This document shows, piece after piece, positions 43,695-52,898 of a stretch of DNA of 64,000 nucleotides. The stretch's first letter is position 1; each line of letters begins with the position of its first letter. This stretch comes from JAWXBT01 sp964523015 (lineage in GTDB: Bacteria > Bdellovibrionota_C > UBA2361 > J135). The stretch spans positions 37,038 through 101,037 of the forward strand of contig CAZFXN010000002.1 in the NCBI GenBank assembly GCA_964523015.1, written 5' to 3'. Both the position numbers and the translations under genes were made by a program. Below the pieces are notes generated by a model. That model had not been told where the DNA came from. It searched no databases and saw only the letters and a list, made by a program, of their open reading frames with translations.

Positions 43695-45050
43695 GTGAGC
43701 CCCGAAAAAATCTCGCTGTGCTTGTGTAAGGTTTAAAGGCAAATTAGCAGTCCTTAAGGCATCATAGTAATTAAGTGCAGAAGAGATCGCTAAAAGTGGA
43801 ATGCCAACATTTGCGGAAAGAACGACAGCACGTCGCATATTTTTAATCTTTCCAGCTAACTCCTCTCTCATAAGTGAAGATAGCAAAAGACTCTGAAGCT
43901 TTGGTTCAGCAGTATACGCCTCTGTTATTTTATCTAAAAATGCAGCTCTAATAATGCATCCTCCACGCCAAATTGAGGCAATCTTTCCTAAATCAAGGTT
44001 CCAACTCCAGGCACTTGATGCCTTAGAGAGAAGTGAAAATCCCTGAGCATACGCTATAATTTTAGCTGCATAAAGCGCATCATGAATTATGTTTTCTAAG
44101 TCAGGAACTTTATCGCTTGATAATACATCTCCATCTAAGATGGTGGCAGCTTTGACTCTTAAATCTTTTTCAGAGCTAATAGTTCGACTATCTACTGCGA
44201 TAGCTAATGATGGTGTAGCAACTCCTAACAATAGAGCTGCCTCTGCAGTCCAGCGACCGGTCCCTTTCTGTTCAGCCTTATCAAGAATTTTATCTACTAA
44301 GAAAGTTTTATCGTCCTCATCTTTTTTAGAAAATATCTTAGATGTAATTTCAATAAGAAATGATGAGAGCGGGCCCTGATTCCATTTTGAAAAGAGAGAG
44401 GAGAGCGCTTCCGGTTTTAAAGATCCAACCTCTCTTAACAGGTGATACGCTTCAGCAATAAGCTGCATATCAGCATACTCAATACCATTATGAACCATCT
44501 TTACAAAGTGTCCCGATCCACCTGGTCCAATATAGATATGACAAGGTGTTGGTGCCTTGGCTGAAATTTTATCAAACATAGCGGCTAGCTGTTCCCAGCC
44601 ACCTTTATCACCACCTGGCATAATACTTGGGCCATTTAATGCACCCTCCTCACCACCAGAGACCCCTACTCCTAGAAAAGTTATCTTCGCTGCGGTACCC
44701 TCTTCTGCGCATTCTTTCTGGCGTCGTTCGGTATCTTGATAATGAGAATTTCCAAGATCAACTACGATATCGCCAGCTTCAAGTAAGGGTTTTAATCCTG
44801 CCAAAACTGAATCTACTGGGCTACCAGCAGTTATCATGACTAAAACCTTTCTTGGTTTCTCAAGAGCAGCGACCATCTCAGTAAGATCTTTACAAGATAC
44901 AAAATTTTTACCGGTATTGGCAGAAATAAACTTATCCGTCTGTTCCGAAGTACGATCATAAACCGCAACAGAAAATCCATTTCGCTCTATATTACGAGCG
45001 AGATTACTCCCCATAACACCTAACCCAATCATCGCAACATTTGCTTTCAT
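43644..45050 (-). CDS. gnd: 6-phosphogluconate dehydrogenase
   Basis: Gnd oxidises 6-phosphogluconate to ribulose 5-phosphate with NADP in the pentose phosphate pathway. The Rossmann motif is GLGVMGSNLARNI near residue 9. GVGVSGGEEGALNGPSIMPGG and HFVKMVHNGIEYADMQLIAE hold the substrate and catalytic residues (Lys and Asn of KMVHNGIEY). The 468-residue length is standard and the end HTFERIDRPGKVHVEWE is intact. The start overlaps the upstream PP2C-like stop by one base (TAATG). Confidence 0.97.
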   Translation of the reverse strand: MKANVAMIGLGVMGSNLARNIERNGFSVAVYDRTSEQTDKFISANTGKNFVSCKDLTEMVAALEKPRKVLVMITAGSPVDSVLAGLKPLLEAGDIVVDLGNSHYQDTERRQKECAEEGTAAKITFLGVGVSGGEEGALNGPSIMPGGDKGGWEQLAAMFDKISAKAPTPCHIYIGPGGSGHFVKMVHNGIEYADMQLIAEAYHLLREVGSLKPEALSSLFSKWNQGPLSSFLIEITSKIFSKKDEDDKTFLVDKILDKAEQKGTGRWTAEAALLLGVATPSLAIAVDSRTISSEKDLRVKAATILDGDVLSSDKVPDLENIIHDALYAAKIIAYAQGFSLLSKASSAWSWNLDLGKIASIWRGGCIIRAAFLDKITEAYTAEPKLQSLLLSSLMREELAGKIKNMRRAVVLSANVGIPLLAISSALNYYDALRTANLPLNLTQAQRDFFGAHTFERIDRPGKVHVEWE

Positions 45051-45799
45051 TAAACCGCTTCCTCTAAATAGATGCCCTCAGGCCCAAGATTAATTATTAC
45101 AGTTGCAGGAGTTTCCACATTTGCTGAAAAAACCTGAGAAGATAAAAATTTCATCGCTGAGGTGCTATCTAAAAATCCTGCCCTTACACAATCAACTAAT
45201 TTGGCTTCCTCTTTTGGAAGAACGGTTCTGGCAAAAGCTATAACTTGATCATTCGGCTCAAGCGGCAAAGATGATAGTTCAATATTGACCAGGGAGTTTG
45301 CACCTACAAGATTTCGAGTAAGAGAAGTATTTCCATCTAAGTTTGATTCTTCAACAAAGAATGGCACGACTTCACCACTGCGAACTATATAAACAGATCC
45401 AATATCTGATTTTCCAACGGCTATAAAAGAATCATATAGTATAAGGCCTAAAAGGGACGCCCCCATCCTGCCTCCGGCCGCTAATTTATGGCCAAAATCA
45501 TAAACCGATCTATTGGCCTCCCTAAAGGCACGCTCCAGTGCTTCAAGAATAATTGTATCTCTCTCTCCACTTAGAAGTGCTGTTCTTTTTTGGGTTAAAA
45601 ACTGAGAGGTTGAATCAAGGTAATGCTCTAGTGCAAGCCTTGATGCTATCTGACCGCTAACAGTATGGCTAATCGCTTTTACAAATCCTGCAACAATACA
45701 TCCCGGTCTTGCTATCGGATTAAGAACTGAGAATAGCTCCCCTGGATCATGGGGCAAAGGCGATTCTGCGATAACGCAGTCAACTTTAGTTAAACTCAT
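45050..45799 (-). CDS. PP2C-like protein, probably inactive phosphatase
   Basis: The 249-residue protein resembles bacterial PP2C phosphatases: ALERAFREANRSVYDFGHKLAAGGRMGASLLGLILYDSFIAVGKSDIGSVYIVRSGEV fits the usual AFxxAN, GMGTT and GDSRxYLxRxG series. Here GMGTT is RMGAS and GDSR is replaced by GKSDIGS, and the N-terminal D-G metal motif is not clear. Catalysis is therefore doubtful. The ATG at 45799 is chosen over a TTG at 45805. It lies between the nuo operon and gnd and is coupled to gnd. Confidence 0.55.
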   Translation of the reverse strand: MSLTKVDCVIAESPLPHDPGELFSVLNPIARPGCIVAGFVKAISHTVSGQIASRLALEHYLDSTSQFLTQKRTALLSGERDTIILEALERAFREANRSVYDFGHKLAAGGRMGASLLGLILYDSFIAVGKSDIGSVYIVRSGEVVPFFVEESNLDGNTSLTRNLVGANSLVNIELSSLPLEPNDQVIAFARTVLPKEEAKLVDCVRAGFLDSTSAMKFLSSQVFSANVETPATVIINLGPEGIYLEEAV

Positions 45800-45835
45800 G
45801 TCCAAAGAAATTTCCTTACTTTCTGAATACCTTTC

Positions 45836-45862
45836 TTCTTTGATATCATTTCTTTGATATCA
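45836..45862. repeat. Tandem duplication after nuoN
   Basis: TTCTTTGATATCA occurs at 45836-45848 and 45850-45862, a perfect 13-base match with period 14. Confidence 0.8.
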
Positions 45863-45899
45863 ATAGCAGAGCTTACTTAAAGCCTCACTACGGGCCTAA

Positions 45900-47381
45900 C
45901 TAAGGTACTACAAATCCAAAAGATGAAGTTGCTGCAATCGATAACTCATGTAACTGAGATGGAAACATGCCAAGGAAAAGAGCTGCGACAGCACAGGCAG
46001 TAAGAGCTCCAAACATCGGGATATTTACAGTTACTGTAGAATCATTTTCACTCTCTGTAAAATACATCGCAACAAGCACTCTTAGGTAGTAGTAACACGA
46101 AATCGCAGAATTTATAACTGCAATGATAACTAGTCCAATATAATTAGCTTTTACAGCGGCACTAAAGAGATAAAATTTACCTAAGAAACCAGCCAAGCCT
46201 GGTGGTAATCCTGCTAAAGAGAAAATAAAGATGGTCATAAACACGCCTAAGACCGGATTTTTAAAACCTAGACCATTAAAGCGGGTAATGTGATCCCCCT
46301 CAGTACCAGCTGGAGCACTATCACTAACCGCCATTACAACTCCAAATGCACCGAAAGTCATAATCATATAAGCAACAAGATAAAACATAACTGCTGGACC
46401 ACCACCACTATTCGGAGCAAGAAATGCCACAAACATATACCCGGCATGAGCAATACTAGAATAGGCAAGCATTCTCTTAACACTACGTTGTCTAAGAGCG
46501 ATTAGATTTCCTAGGGTCATGGTCAACACTGAAAGGATCCAGATAAGATCAGTCCAATTAGCAAAGATGTTTGGTTCTCCAAATAGAACCCACATACCAC
46601 GAAGTGCGACACTCACTGCGGCTGCTTTAATAACACAGGCCATAAACGCAGTAACAGCTGTTGGGGCACCCTGATAAACATCAGGGATCCAAAAATGAAA
46701 CGGGACTAGTCCGATTTTAAATCCAAATCCTGTAAGGATAAATCCAAGGGCGGCATAGAGCACTATATTACTCTGAGCTCCATCAGTGATTAATAAACCT
46801 GCAATCTCAGGTATAAATAGAGAGCCTGTTAATCCATAAAGAAGTGAAATTCCGTAGAGAAAAATCGCTGAGCTAAATGAACCAAGGAGAAAATATTTAA
46901 GTCCGGCCTCACTTGATCGACTACTCCAGAGATTAAGTGCACACATCGTATAAAGTGCAATCGACATAATCTCTAAGCCAACAAAGAGTAAGATCAGCTC
47001 TCTGGCACTAATTAAAACAATCGCTCCAGCAATACTCATTAAAAACAGAGAGTAATACTCACCGATTGAGGAGATCCCCTCTTTCTCTAAAGAGCGAGCT
47101 CCTAAAATATATGCGGTTAAGGATCCGATCAAGATGATCATAGAGACTAAAAATGTAAATGGGTCTCCATAAACAAGACCTCCAAAAGCAGTTGTCCCAA
47201 TCTCAAAAGAACCACGCACACAGAAAAGCATTAAGATGGCAGCAACTAAAGTGAGTGCAGTTATGCCATGCCTAATCTTTGAAGATTTTGCTGTAACTTC
47301 ATTCATTAAAAGAAGAAATGCACCAGCACTTAGTATCAGCACTGGGGAGGTAATTTTAAAATCTATTGCACTTACTTCCAT
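45900..47381 (-). CDS. nuoN: NADH-quinone oxidoreductase subunit N
   Basis: NuoN is one of the three antiporter-like proton-pumping subunits of complex I. The 493 residues form about fourteen membrane helices. The conserved lysine segments are present, for example GFGFKIGLVPFHFWIPDVYQGAPTAVTAFMA and RMLAYSSIAHAGYMFV. AAGGAAG precedes the ATG by 6 bases. It is the last nuo gene of the operon. Confidence 0.95.
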   Translation of the reverse strand: MEVSAIDFKITSPVLILSAGAFLLLMNEVTAKSSKIRHGITALTLVAAILMLFCVRGSFEIGTTAFGGLVYGDPFTFLVSMIILIGSLTAYILGARSLEKEGISSIGEYYSLFLMSIAGAIVLISARELILLFVGLEIMSIALYTMCALNLWSSRSSEAGLKYFLLGSFSSAIFLYGISLLYGLTGSLFIPEIAGLLITDGAQSNIVLYAALGFILTGFGFKIGLVPFHFWIPDVYQGAPTAVTAFMACVIKAAAVSVALRGMWVLFGEPNIFANWTDLIWILSVLTMTLGNLIALRQRSVKRMLAYSSIAHAGYMFVAFLAPNSGGGPAVMFYLVAYMIMTFGAFGVVMAVSDSAPAGTEGDHITRFNGLGFKNPVLGVFMTIFIFSLAGLPPGLAGFLGKFYLFSAAVKANYIGLVIIAVINSAISCYYYLRVLVAMYFTESENDSTVTVNIPMFGALTACAVAALFLGMFPSQLHELSIAATSSFGFVVP

Positions 47382-47418
47382 TCAGATCTTCCTTTTCTCA
47401 GTTATATTTTTTCACTGT

Positions 47419-47442
47419 TATATTTATAAATATATTTATAAA
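47419..47442. repeat. Tandem duplication between nuoM and nuoN
   Basis: TATATTTATAAA occurs twice head to tail, 47419-47430 and 47431-47442, without mismatch. The second copy contains the nuoM stop. Confidence 0.8.
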
Positions 47443-49067
47443 TCAGTATCGCCTATAGAATTCTCAGTTTTATTCGAAGTACTCTTTCCTAGAATCTCTC
47501 CAAAGGAGGCACGCATTCCATTTTCCTTGCTACCCTCATGTCCACCTTCCATTCCACTCCTTCTCTCATTAATCATAGCAATATAATGATTTACTGATGG
47601 CTCAATGATTGAAAGGATCTTCTGAGGAAATATACCCATATAAAAAACAGCGATTAATAGCGGAATCAAAGTTGCATATTCGTGAGCTTTTATATCTTGT
47701 AGGTCTCCATTTTTGGCCTCGTCAATTTCACCAAACATAGTCCTCATATAAAGGCTAAGCATATAAATAGCCCCTAAAATAACTCCTAATACTGCTATCG
47801 CGGTAGCCAATGGGAATTCTCTAAAGCTTCCATTAAGAATTAAAAACTCACCGATAAATCCATTAGTCAAAGGAAGGGCGATTGAGCTTAAGGTAAAAAC
47901 TAAAAAGAGAAAGGCAAAAACTGGAACCTTTGAAGCGAGACCACCGTATTCAGAGATCTCTCTAGTATGCCGTCGATCGTAGAGCACTCCAACAAGTAAG
48001 AATAATGCTCCTGTTGAGATACCGTGATTAAGCATCTGATAGATAGATCCAGTAGCCGACATCGAATTAAGAGCAGCCCAACCAAGAACACAGTAACCTA
48101 AGTGGGAAACTGAGGAATAAGCAACCAGTTTTTTAATATCGTGCTGAGCCCAAGCAACAAGTGCTCCATAGATAATTCCGATCACTGCTAATGTAACTAT
48201 TAGCGGAGTAAAATACTGAGCAGCTAGTGGGAACATCGGATAAGCGAATCTAATAAAACCGTAAAGTCCCATCTTTAAAAGAACACCAGCAAGGACCACG
48301 GAGCCTCCGGTAGGTGCTTCAACGTGAGCATCAGGCAACCATGTATGAAAAGGAAAAATTGGAACCTTAATACCAAAGGCAACTCCAAATCCTAAAAAGA
48401 GCCAGAACTGCTCTTTAAATGAGAGACTAGTATTTACAAGGTCTGAAATTGTAAATGACATTGCACCAGTCTCTACTGAATGGGCATAAGCAACATAGAG
48501 AAGGGCAACAAGCATAAGGACACTGCCCGTAACTGTATAGAGTACAAACTTAAGAGTAGCATAAATCCTACGAGCTCCTCCCCATATTCCGATTAGAAAA
48601 TACATCGGAAAGAGCATTAACTCCCAGAATATATAAAAGAGAAATGCATCAGTCGCAAAGAGAGTACCGATCATAGCAGTTTCCAAGATCAGCATATTGG
48701 CCAGATACCCTCTTACATTTTCATGCACAGAATTTGAGGCGATAACAATGATCGGCATTAAAAAAGTCGTAAGGAGTACTAAGACTAAACTTATGCCGTC
48801 AACCCCCACTCCATAATTGACACCGAATGATGGAATCCAAGATAATTTTTCTGATAATTGAAGAAGCGGGTTGGTTGAATCAAACTTAAATAATATTAAA
48901 ATACTTAAGCCAAAAGTAACCAAAGACCAGATTAAAGCGATCCCTCGTACTAAATTCTCATCCCTAGATCGTGGAAAGAGATATAGCCAAATCGCTCCAA
49001 CTAATGGGGTAAAAATAACCGCACTTAAAAGATGCGATGAGAAGAAATTTATTATTACGTCAAGCAT
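47436..49067 (-). CDS. nuoM: NADH-quinone oxidoreductase subunit M
   Basis: NuoM is an antiporter-like membrane subunit of complex I, here 543 residues with about fourteen helices. GVDGISLVLVLLTTFLMPI, FGIKVPIFPFHTWLPDAHVEAPTGGSVVLAGVLLKMG and KKLVAYSSVSHLGYCVLG are diagnostic. The C-terminus carries an extra polar tail of about 40 residues. It starts 9 bases after nuoL. Confidence 0.96.
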   Translation of the reverse strand: MLDVIINFFSSHLLSAVIFTPLVGAIWLYLFPRSRDENLVRGIALIWSLVTFGLSILILFKFDSTNPLLQLSEKLSWIPSFGVNYGVGVDGISLVLVLLTTFLMPIIVIASNSVHENVRGYLANMLILETAMIGTLFATDAFLFYIFWELMLFPMYFLIGIWGGARRIYATLKFVLYTVTGSVLMLVALLYVAYAHSVETGAMSFTISDLVNTSLSFKEQFWLFLGFGVAFGIKVPIFPFHTWLPDAHVEAPTGGSVVLAGVLLKMGLYGFIRFAYPMFPLAAQYFTPLIVTLAVIGIIYGALVAWAQHDIKKLVAYSSVSHLGYCVLGWAALNSMSATGSIYQMLNHGISTGALFLLVGVLYDRRHTREISEYGGLASKVPVFAFLFLVFTLSSIALPLTNGFIGEFLILNGSFREFPLATAIAVLGVILGAIYMLSLYMRTMFGEIDEAKNGDLQDIKAHEYATLIPLLIAVFYMGIFPQKILSIIEPSVNHYIAMINERRSGMEGGHEGSKENGMRASFGEILGKSTSNKTENSIGDTDL

Positions 49068-49076
49068 CTTAAAATC

Positions 49077-50960
49077 CTAAAAAACAAGATAAAGCCCGAT
49101 TAAGGCGATCATTCCTGCAAACATTAAAAACATATACGTTCGAACCTGTCCGGTTTGGGTAGATCGCAGCACCTCTCCACTTACATCAACAATCTGAGCT
49201 GTTCCATTTACTGCACCATCAACAATTGACTGATCAACATTCGTCCAGAGAAACTTGGCTGCCCCTTCAAGAGGTCGCACGATAAAGCTTCCATAAACCT
49301 CATCAAGGTAATATTTATGTTCAAGTAATTTTGTTACTGGTGATAACGCCGAGCCGATCATCTTAGGAATATTCTTTAGCTTTGTATAAAGTATTAACGC
49401 CACCAATACACCCATAATAGCAGTCCAACTATGTTTAAGAGCTGCTACCAACTCCTCATGATGAAAGTGTGCTCCATTAGCAGGTAGAACATGTTCTAAA
49501 TAGTGAGCCAGATCACCGCCGTAATATCCAGCAACAGTTGCTAGTCCAGCTAAAATAATTAATGGAATAGTCATTAGTAGAGGTGATTCATGAGGATGGG
49601 CATGTCCGCGATATGAGCCAAAGAAAGTCATCGCTAAAGAGCGGGTCATATAGAACGCAGTAATGACAGCTGTGATGGAAGCCAGTATTACTGAGAACTC
49701 TAAGATCCCTGAGAGATAAATATTAGGGTTACTCTGTAGCGAAGCAAGGATGGCATGCTTAGACCAGTATCCACTAAATGGCGCAATTCCAGCGATAGCC
49801 AAGGTTGAGAGAAGATACGTTACAAAGGTAATTGGCATTAATTTCGCCAAACCACCCATGTGGCGCATGTCTTGTTCATGATGACAGCCATGAATAACAG
49901 AACCAGCACCAAGAAAGAGACAGGCCTTAAAAAATGCATGGGTAATAACATGAAAGATAGCTACCCAATACGCGCCCGATCCAGCCGCCATAAACATAAA
50001 GCCAAGCTGACTAACAGTTGAATAGGCTAAAACTTTTTTAATATCATTTTGAGCAATGGCAATTGTGCCGGCAACAAAAGCAGTTAGAACAGAAACGATC
50101 ACCACAACTGACATCGCTAATGGTGCTGCATCAAAGATAAAATTAGTTCTAGCCATCATGTAGACACCAGCAGTTACCATCGTGGCGGCATGGATAAGAG
50201 CTGATACTGGCGTTGGTCCGGCCATGGCATCAGGCAACCAAACAAAGAGAGGTATTTGAGCTGATTTTCCAGCTGCGCCAATAAAAAGACAGATCCCAAC
50301 CGATGTTAATAGGGTAACATAAAGTGAGAGGTCCTGAAGTTCTGCGATCTTTTGAGCTAAGGCTACAAAATCAATCGTTCCAAAAGTTTGAGAGATTAAA
50401 AATATAGCTAATAAAAATCCAGCATCCCCTATTCTATTAACAACGAATGCTTTTTTACCTGCTGCTGCAAAGGCTAAATTTTTATACCAAAATCCGATCA
50501 AGAGATAAGAGCAGAGCCCTACTCCCTCCCAACCAATAAAGAGGATCAAAAGATTTCCGCCAAGGACTAAGATCAGCATTGAAAATAGAAATAGATTTAG
50601 GTATGAAAAAAATCTGTGCTTTGATTCATCCTCCGCCATATAAGCGATCGAATATAGATGGATAAGGCTGCCAACTCCGGTAACTACGAGACACATCACG
50701 GCAGTTAAAGCATCAAATCTAAAGATAAAATCAACAGAGAGATCTCCCACAGAGAACCAGTTAAATAAAGAGTACTCAAAGATCTCTTTGGGCCCGAGCT
50801 TTCTAAAGAGATTGTAGACAATTCCAAAAGAAGCAATTGCAGATAGAGTAGCGATCCATCCAGCCAGATTCTTTACCTTCTTTCCAATCACAAAGGAGAG
50901 AATTGACCCAATAAGAGGAGCCAAAACTATTAAGGCTAATGTAGGTTCAGAAATTGTCAT
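49077..50960 (-). CDS. nuoL: NADH-quinone oxidoreductase subunit L
   Basis: NuoL is the distal proton-pumping subunit with a long lateral helix. The 627 residues include FDALTAVMCLVVTGVGSLIHLYS, GWEGVGLCSYLLIGFW, GKSAQIPLFVWLPDAMAGPTPVSALIHAATMVTAG and KKVLAYSTVSQLGFMF. The C-terminal third contains the lateral helix and anchor. Its ATG overlaps nuoK by 4 bases. Confidence 0.97.
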   Translation of the reverse strand: MTISEPTLALIVLAPLIGSILSFVIGKKVKNLAGWIATLSAIASFGIVYNLFRKLGPKEIFEYSLFNWFSVGDLSVDFIFRFDALTAVMCLVVTGVGSLIHLYSIAYMAEDESKHRFFSYLNLFLFSMLILVLGGNLLILFIGWEGVGLCSYLLIGFWYKNLAFAAAGKKAFVVNRIGDAGFLLAIFLISQTFGTIDFVALAQKIAELQDLSLYVTLLTSVGICLFIGAAGKSAQIPLFVWLPDAMAGPTPVSALIHAATMVTAGVYMMARTNFIFDAAPLAMSVVVIVSVLTAFVAGTIAIAQNDIKKVLAYSTVSQLGFMFMAAGSGAYWVAIFHVITHAFFKACLFLGAGSVIHGCHHEQDMRHMGGLAKLMPITFVTYLLSTLAIAGIAPFSGYWSKHAILASLQSNPNIYLSGILEFSVILASITAVITAFYMTRSLAMTFFGSYRGHAHPHESPLLMTIPLIILAGLATVAGYYGGDLAHYLEHVLPANGAHFHHEELVAALKHSWTAIMGVLVALILYTKLKNIPKMIGSALSPVTKLLEHKYYLDEVYGSFIVRPLEGAAKFLWTNVDQSIVDGAVNGTAQIVDVSGEVLRSTQTGQVRTYMFLMFAGMIALIGLYLVF

Positions 50961-51259
50961 AATTTAAGCTCACCCGAATCTGTTGTTTCAACTGAAAGAA
51001 TTGATCTAAAAACTGAGATAATAATCGCTAATCCAACAGCTGCCTCTGCTGCGGCCACTACCATTACAAAGAAAACACCGATCTGCCCCTCCAGATTTCC
51101 ATGAAGTTTTGAGAAAGTTACAAATGTAAGATTAACGGCATTAAGCATGATCTCAATACACATAAAAACAACTATAGTATTACGACGTACCATTACCCCA
51201 AGAGCACCAACTCCAAAAAGAATCGCCGCTAAAACTATATAGTGACTAAGTGGTAACAT
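50957..51259 (-). CDS. nuoK: NADH-quinone oxidoreductase subunit K
   Basis: NuoK is a small membrane subunit with three helices, 100 residues here. Conserved acidic residues appear in FMCIEIMLNAVNLTFVTF and VMVVAAAEAAVGLAIII. It overlaps nuoJ by 14 bases and nuoL by 4. Confidence 0.95.
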   Translation of the reverse strand: MLPLSHYIVLAAILFGVGALGVMVRRNTIVVFMCIEIMLNAVNLTFVTFSKLHGNLEGQIGVFFVMVVAAAEAAVGLAIIISVFRSILSVETTDSGELKL

Positions 51260-51740
51260 TTTTTTTCGTCCTTTTGGCTAATATAACAGCACCAACAATA
51301 GCAACCATGATAAGAATCGATGCGACTTCAAATGAATAAATGTATTTGGTGTAGAGAAGAAGTCCAATTGACTTAACATCTCCTTGCAGATTCGTTCCTG
51401 AAACTGAAAAGGTATCTCTAAGTGCAGGGAGAAGCATTTTAAAAAGGGCAAAGATTGCAACTAAGGAGAGTCCTCCTAAGAAATATGAGGGTTTTTTCTC
51501 AGCACCATCTAAACTTAAAAGCATAATTACAAATACAACTAAAACCATTATCGCCCCGGCATATACAATGATCTGAGCAGTCGCTAAAAAATGAGCATCT
51601 AATAAAGCAAACAATGCAGCGATCATAAAAAGATGAAGGACCAGACAAAACGCACTATAGAGAGGCTTCTTCATGATCAAAACCCCAAGCGCAGAGGCGA
51701 GGGTTAATCCTGCAATTATGTACCAAATGATTTCTTCCAT
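51246..51740 (-). CDS. nuoJ: NADH-quinone oxidoreductase subunit J
   Basis: NuoJ is a membrane subunit with five helices, 164 residues. The conserved segment ATAQIIVYAGAIMVLVVFVIMLL identifies it, with the pi-bulge helix implicated in coupling. Upstream, where nuoI usually lies between nuoH and nuoJ, there is only a 49-base gap made of a 14-bp tandem repeat. Confidence 0.94.
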   Translation of the reverse strand: MEEIIWYIIAGLTLASALGVLIMKKPLYSAFCLVLHLFMIAALFALLDAHFLATAQIIVYAGAIMVLVVFVIMLLSLDGAEKKPSYFLGGLSLVAIFALFKMLLPALRDTFSVSGTNLQGDVKSIGLLLYTKYIYSFEVASILIMVAIVGAVILAKRTKKNVTT

Positions 51741-51747
51741 ATTTCAG

Positions 51748-51797
51748 CTACCAAATTTTAACTGCCAAATCTTAACTATCAAATTTTAACTACAAAG
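51748..51797. repeat. 14-bp tandem repeat in the nuoH-nuoJ gap
   Basis: CTACCAAATTTTAA, CTGCCAAATCTTAA and CTATCAAATTTTAA are head to tail at 51748, 51762 and 51776, with a partial fourth copy running into the nuoH stop. They fill nearly the whole gap. Confidence 0.93.
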
Positions 51798-52881
51798 CCA
51801 GTTTAAGAACTGCTGTTATCAATAAATTTAATAATGATGCCGGTAAAAGTATCTTCCAACCTAGGTGCATCAACTGATCATATCTAAATCTAGGTAATGT
51901 CCAGCGAACAACGATCTGAAGAATGCAGAAAAATACAACTTTACTAACAAAAACAATATGTCCAATTAATGCGCCGATCCAATCTCCTGGAAGAGTCACA
52001 TATGGAATATCCCATCCACCAAAGAACATAAGCACAACAAGGGCTGACAAAAGTGCAATTTCTGCAAATTCGCCTAACCAGAAAAGAAGAAACTTCATTC
52101 CAGAATATTCAGTAAAGTATCCAGCGACTAGCTCAGACTCACTCTCAGGAAGGTCAAACGGTGCGCGCTTTGTTTCGGCCATGCCGGCAACAAAAAATAT
52201 TACAAAAGCTAGCGGTTGAGTAAAAATTCCCCAAGCTGGCAGAAATCCGCCGATCAGGACGGTTTGTTTTACAACCATGTCATAGAGATCCAATGTTCCA
52301 TAAAGGATAACCATTGAAACAAGCGAGACTCCAAGTGCCAGCTCATAAGAGATCATCTGAGCCGCACTTCTAAGACCTCCTAATAGAGAGAACTTATTAT
52401 TTCCACACCATCCGGCAATCGTAACTCCATAAACAGCGATCGAAGCCATGGCAAAGATAAATAAAACTCCAACATCTAGATTTGCCACCTGTGGACGAAT
52501 TTTATATCCACCAATTTCAAAATCTGGAGCTACAGGAATTAAGGCATAAGCCAAAAATACTGGAAAGACAGCCATAAATGGCCCAAGGGAATGAATGAAG
52601 TTTGACGTCCCTTTTGGTACAAAATCTTCCTTAAAGAGTCCTTTAACAGCGTCACAAAAAAGAGTATTAACAATTCCCAGAATTCCTAGTAATCGCACAA
52701 CAGCAAAAACTGGTTTTAGTAAAATATTATCAGTATAGAAATATGCACCAGCTCTGTTTGCTCCGATTCGATCTTGAATAAGTGCCGAACCTTTTCGCTC
52801 AACCCAAACACAGATTGAAGCCAATCCTTGGGCTAAGTTAAAAACCACAATTATCTTAATAAGGAGAATAATCCATTCCAT
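51790..52881 (-). CDS. nuoH: NADH-quinone oxidoreductase subunit H
   Basis: NuoH anchors the peripheral arm and forms the quinone channel. The 363 residues show eight helices with VWVERKGSALIQDRIGANRAG, AETKRAPFDLPESESELVAGYFTEYSGMKF and RWTLPRFRYDQLMHLGWK, all diagnostic. The gene follows nuoG by 17 bases. Confidence 0.97.
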   Translation of the reverse strand: MEWIILLIKIIVVFNLAQGLASICVWVERKGSALIQDRIGANRAGAYFYTDNILLKPVFAVVRLLGILGIVNTLFCDAVKGLFKEDFVPKGTSNFIHSLGPFMAVFPVFLAYALIPVAPDFEIGGYKIRPQVANLDVGVLFIFAMASIAVYGVTIAGWCGNNKFSLLGGLRSAAQMISYELALGVSLVSMVILYGTLDLYDMVVKQTVLIGGFLPAWGIFTQPLAFVIFFVAGMAETKRAPFDLPESESELVAGYFTEYSGMKFLLFWLGEFAEIALLSALVVLMFFGGWDIPYVTLPGDWIGALIGHIVFVSKVVFFCILQIVVRWTLPRFRYDQLMHLGWKILLPASLLNLLITAVLKLAL

Positions 52882-52898
52882 AGATCTAAAAACGCCTC

